5,416 bases of DNA from Spirochaetota bacterium (lineage in GTDB: Bacteria > Spirochaetota > Spirochaetia > Treponematales > Breznakiellaceae). Position numbers and translations under genes: made by a program. A model generated the notes under the pieces. That model ran no database searches, was not told the origin of the DNA, and was given only the letters and a program-made list of their open reading frames with translations. Location: NCBI GenBank assembly GCA_023398155.1, contig JAEWSV010000596.1, positions 1 through 5,416 on the forward strand, in the 5' to 3' direction. This document shows, in pieces, positions 4,188-5,416 of this stretch. How positions within the stretch are numbered: the stretch's first letter is position 1; each line of letters begins with the position of its first letter.

Positions 4188-5416
4188 TCACGTGCGGAAG
4201 CGGGATAGTTCATGCCCGAGCGTTTCCGCGGTCTCGGAGTTTTCCGTCCCTAAGGAGGCGAAAGTCGCTATCGCCTTGGATATCTCATCGATGCTCTCGC
4301 TGGTCTGGGCGATGCCGTCGCGGTTCTCGGCGGCGATAGACCTAATGTATTCCATCGACGACTCCACTTCCGCGGTTCCCTGCCGCATCTCTTTCCCGTT
4401 ATCGCTGACCTGGATGGTGAGCTTGTTCAGATCGCCGATGGCTTCCAGAATCTGCGTGTTGCCCAAGGACATCTCCTTGAGCCCGTTGAGCGTCTCGACC
4501 ATGCTCACCGAAACATCGTCGATCCCCGAAAGCACCGTATTCAACGTCTCGTTCGCCTCGCGGGATCGCATGGAGGATTCCTCGATAGTGGCCACGATTT
4601 TTTTCAAGGTCGAGGAGATATCCTTCGCGCTGGCCGAAGAGCGCTCTGCGAGGGTGCGTATCTCCGTAGCCACTACCGAGAAACCGCGGCCGGCGTCGCC
4701 CGCGTGCGCGGCTTCTATCGCGGCGTTCATGGCGAGGAGATTGGTCTGGCTCGCGATGCCGTTGATGACGCCGATCAATTCGGAGATGAACCGCGCCGAT
4801 TGAGCCACCTCCTCGATGGCGCCGACGGTCGCGGTCATGCTCTCCCGACTCTTCTTGCCCTCTTCGGACAATTTATCGATGATATCCCGCTTGCTCTCGG
4901 TAGCCTTTTCTATGTTACCGACATTGGTGACCATCTGCTCGACGGCAGCGGAAGACTCGTGCACCGCCGTCGATTGCTCTCCGATGATCGCCACGACCGA
5001 ACCGATCCGTTCGTTAATCTTGCTGACCGCGTGTCCGGCCTTCTCGATCTCGGCATTGAGGAAACCCGTGCGCTCGCTCATCGACCGCATGGTTCCGGCG
5101 ATCTCTTCCGACGAGGCGGCTACTTCCACCGCGTTGGCGGCCAGCCGCCCGCCGATTTGGAGGCTTTTGTCTCCGAGGGTTTTCGCGTTGACGACGATGG
5201 CCCTGAGCTTCTCTATGAAGCGGTCGATGTACTCGGCGAGTTTGCCGATCTCGTCGTCGCTGGAGATCCGGAGCCGCCGGGAAAGGTCTCCCTCTCCTTC
5301 CGCGAGGTCCTTGACCACGGAAAGCAGGTCGCTCACGGGGCGCGCCATCCTTTTGGCGGCGAACACCAGGGTGAGCATGGTTAGGCCTAGAAGCACCGCG
5401 CCGAGCAGGATAACGA
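4188..5416 (-). CDS. Methyl-accepting chemotaxis protein, C-terminal part
   Basis: Truncated by the window edge: 408 residues are visible and the frame stays open to 5416, so the N-terminus and any sensing domain are missing. Counting from the first complete codon, residues 1-20 are the end of a membrane helix (VILLGAVLLGLTMLTLVF). A HAMP domain follows (about 21-75, with RMARPVSDL and DDEIGKLAEYIDRF). The rest is a long coiled-coil signalling domain. Its highly conserved hairpin tip spans about 215-260, including ASQTNLLAMNAAIEAAHAGD and GRGFSVVATEIRTLAERS, the region that contacts CheA and CheW. Glu/Gln/Ser/Ala-rich stretches on either side are possible methylation helices. The chain ends HELSRFRT with no NWETF-like CheR/CheB tether. 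It controls flagellar direction through CheA. The ligand cannot be inferred, and no other che gene is present. The GTG at 5396 lies inside the membrane helix and is not the true start. No convincing terminator follows. Confidence 0.96.
   Translation of the reverse strand, partial: VILLGAVLLGLTMLTLVFAAKRMARPVSDLLSVVKDLAEGEGDLSRRLRISSDDEIGKLAEYIDRFIEKLRAIVVNAKTLGDKSLQIGGRLAANAVEVAASSEEIAGTMRSMSERTGFLNAEIEKAGHAVSKINERIGSVVAIIGEQSTAVHESSAAVEQMVTNVGNIEKATESKRDIIDKLSEEGKKSRESMTATVGAIEEVAQSARFISELIGVINGIASQTNLLAMNAAIEAAHAGDAGRGFSVVATEIRTLAERSSASAKDISSTLKKIVATIEESSMRSREANETLNTVLSGIDDVSVSMVETLNGLKEMSLGNTQILEAIGDLNKLTIQVSDNGKEMRQGTAEVESSMEYIRSIAAENRDGIAQTSESIDEISKAIATFASLGTENSETAETLGHELSRFRT

Noticed and set aside
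4149..4197. Inverted repeat CCGCACG / CGTGCGG flanking the end of the chemotaxis gene
   Set aside because: The arms are only 7 bp with a 35-base loop and no T-run follows; the right arm is in the kinase promoter spacer. It is not convincing as a terminator, and a smaller bulged hairpin inside the loop is no better.
4188..5396. Complete chemotaxis protein starting at the GTG at 5396
   Set aside because: The frame is open beyond the GTG to the window edge and codes for more of the same membrane helix, so the gene is truncated by the window.
1..5416. tRNA, rRNA, CRISPR arrays, insertion sequences, attachment sites
   Set aside because: Nothing resembling these was seen by eye; the window is nearly all coding, with intergenic gaps of about 100 bases or less.

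Overview
The window is GC-rich (about 60% by eye) bacterial chromosome in which every convincing gene lies on the minus strand, so transcription reads from high to low coordinates. The first gene (high end) and the last gene (low end) both run off the window. Gene content suggests a free-living, motile spirochaete (Spirochaeta/Treponema-like). The low end carries the start of a V-type (A/V) ATPase subunit C gene, and as I recall Treponema also has a V-ATPase cluster near secG and tpiA. A lone EIIA-type PTS protein also fits, since spirochaetes often carry incomplete phosphotransferase systems. This lineage call is an inference from content and order, not from a marker gene.

Layout in the direction of transcription: (1) the C-terminal part of a methyl-accepting chemotaxis protein (5416-4188): end of a membrane helix, HAMP, and a full signalling hairpin; (2) a membrane-bound PAS sensor histidine kinase (4132-2348) with its own promoter candidate that would give a nearly leaderless mRNA; (3) tpiA, triosephosphate isomerase (2242-1493), with its own promoter and a strong terminator, so apparently a single-gene unit; (4) a tightly packed cluster secG (1392-1036), EIIA (1015-542), a 102-residue coiled-coil protein (525-217) and the V-ATPase subunit C start (215-1), with gaps of 20, 16 and 1 bases. 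This cluster looks like one operon running from the secG promoter into the V-ATPase genes.

The most notable structure is at the tpiA-secG junction. The tpiA terminator hairpin and the secG promoter are the same DNA: the 17-bp promoter spacer forms the left side of the hairpin and the -10 box lies in the loop. RNA arriving from tpiA would contain both arms and terminate. RNA starting at the promoter would lack the left arm and escape.

The genes are individually familiar (glycolysis, protein export, ion-pumping ATPase, PTS-type regulation, chemotaxis, sensing). I saw no transposon, CRISPR array, tRNA, rRNA or phage gene, and no clear undescribed multi-gene system. Apart from the short gaps described, the window is fully coding; no gene-free stretch exceeds about 110 bases.
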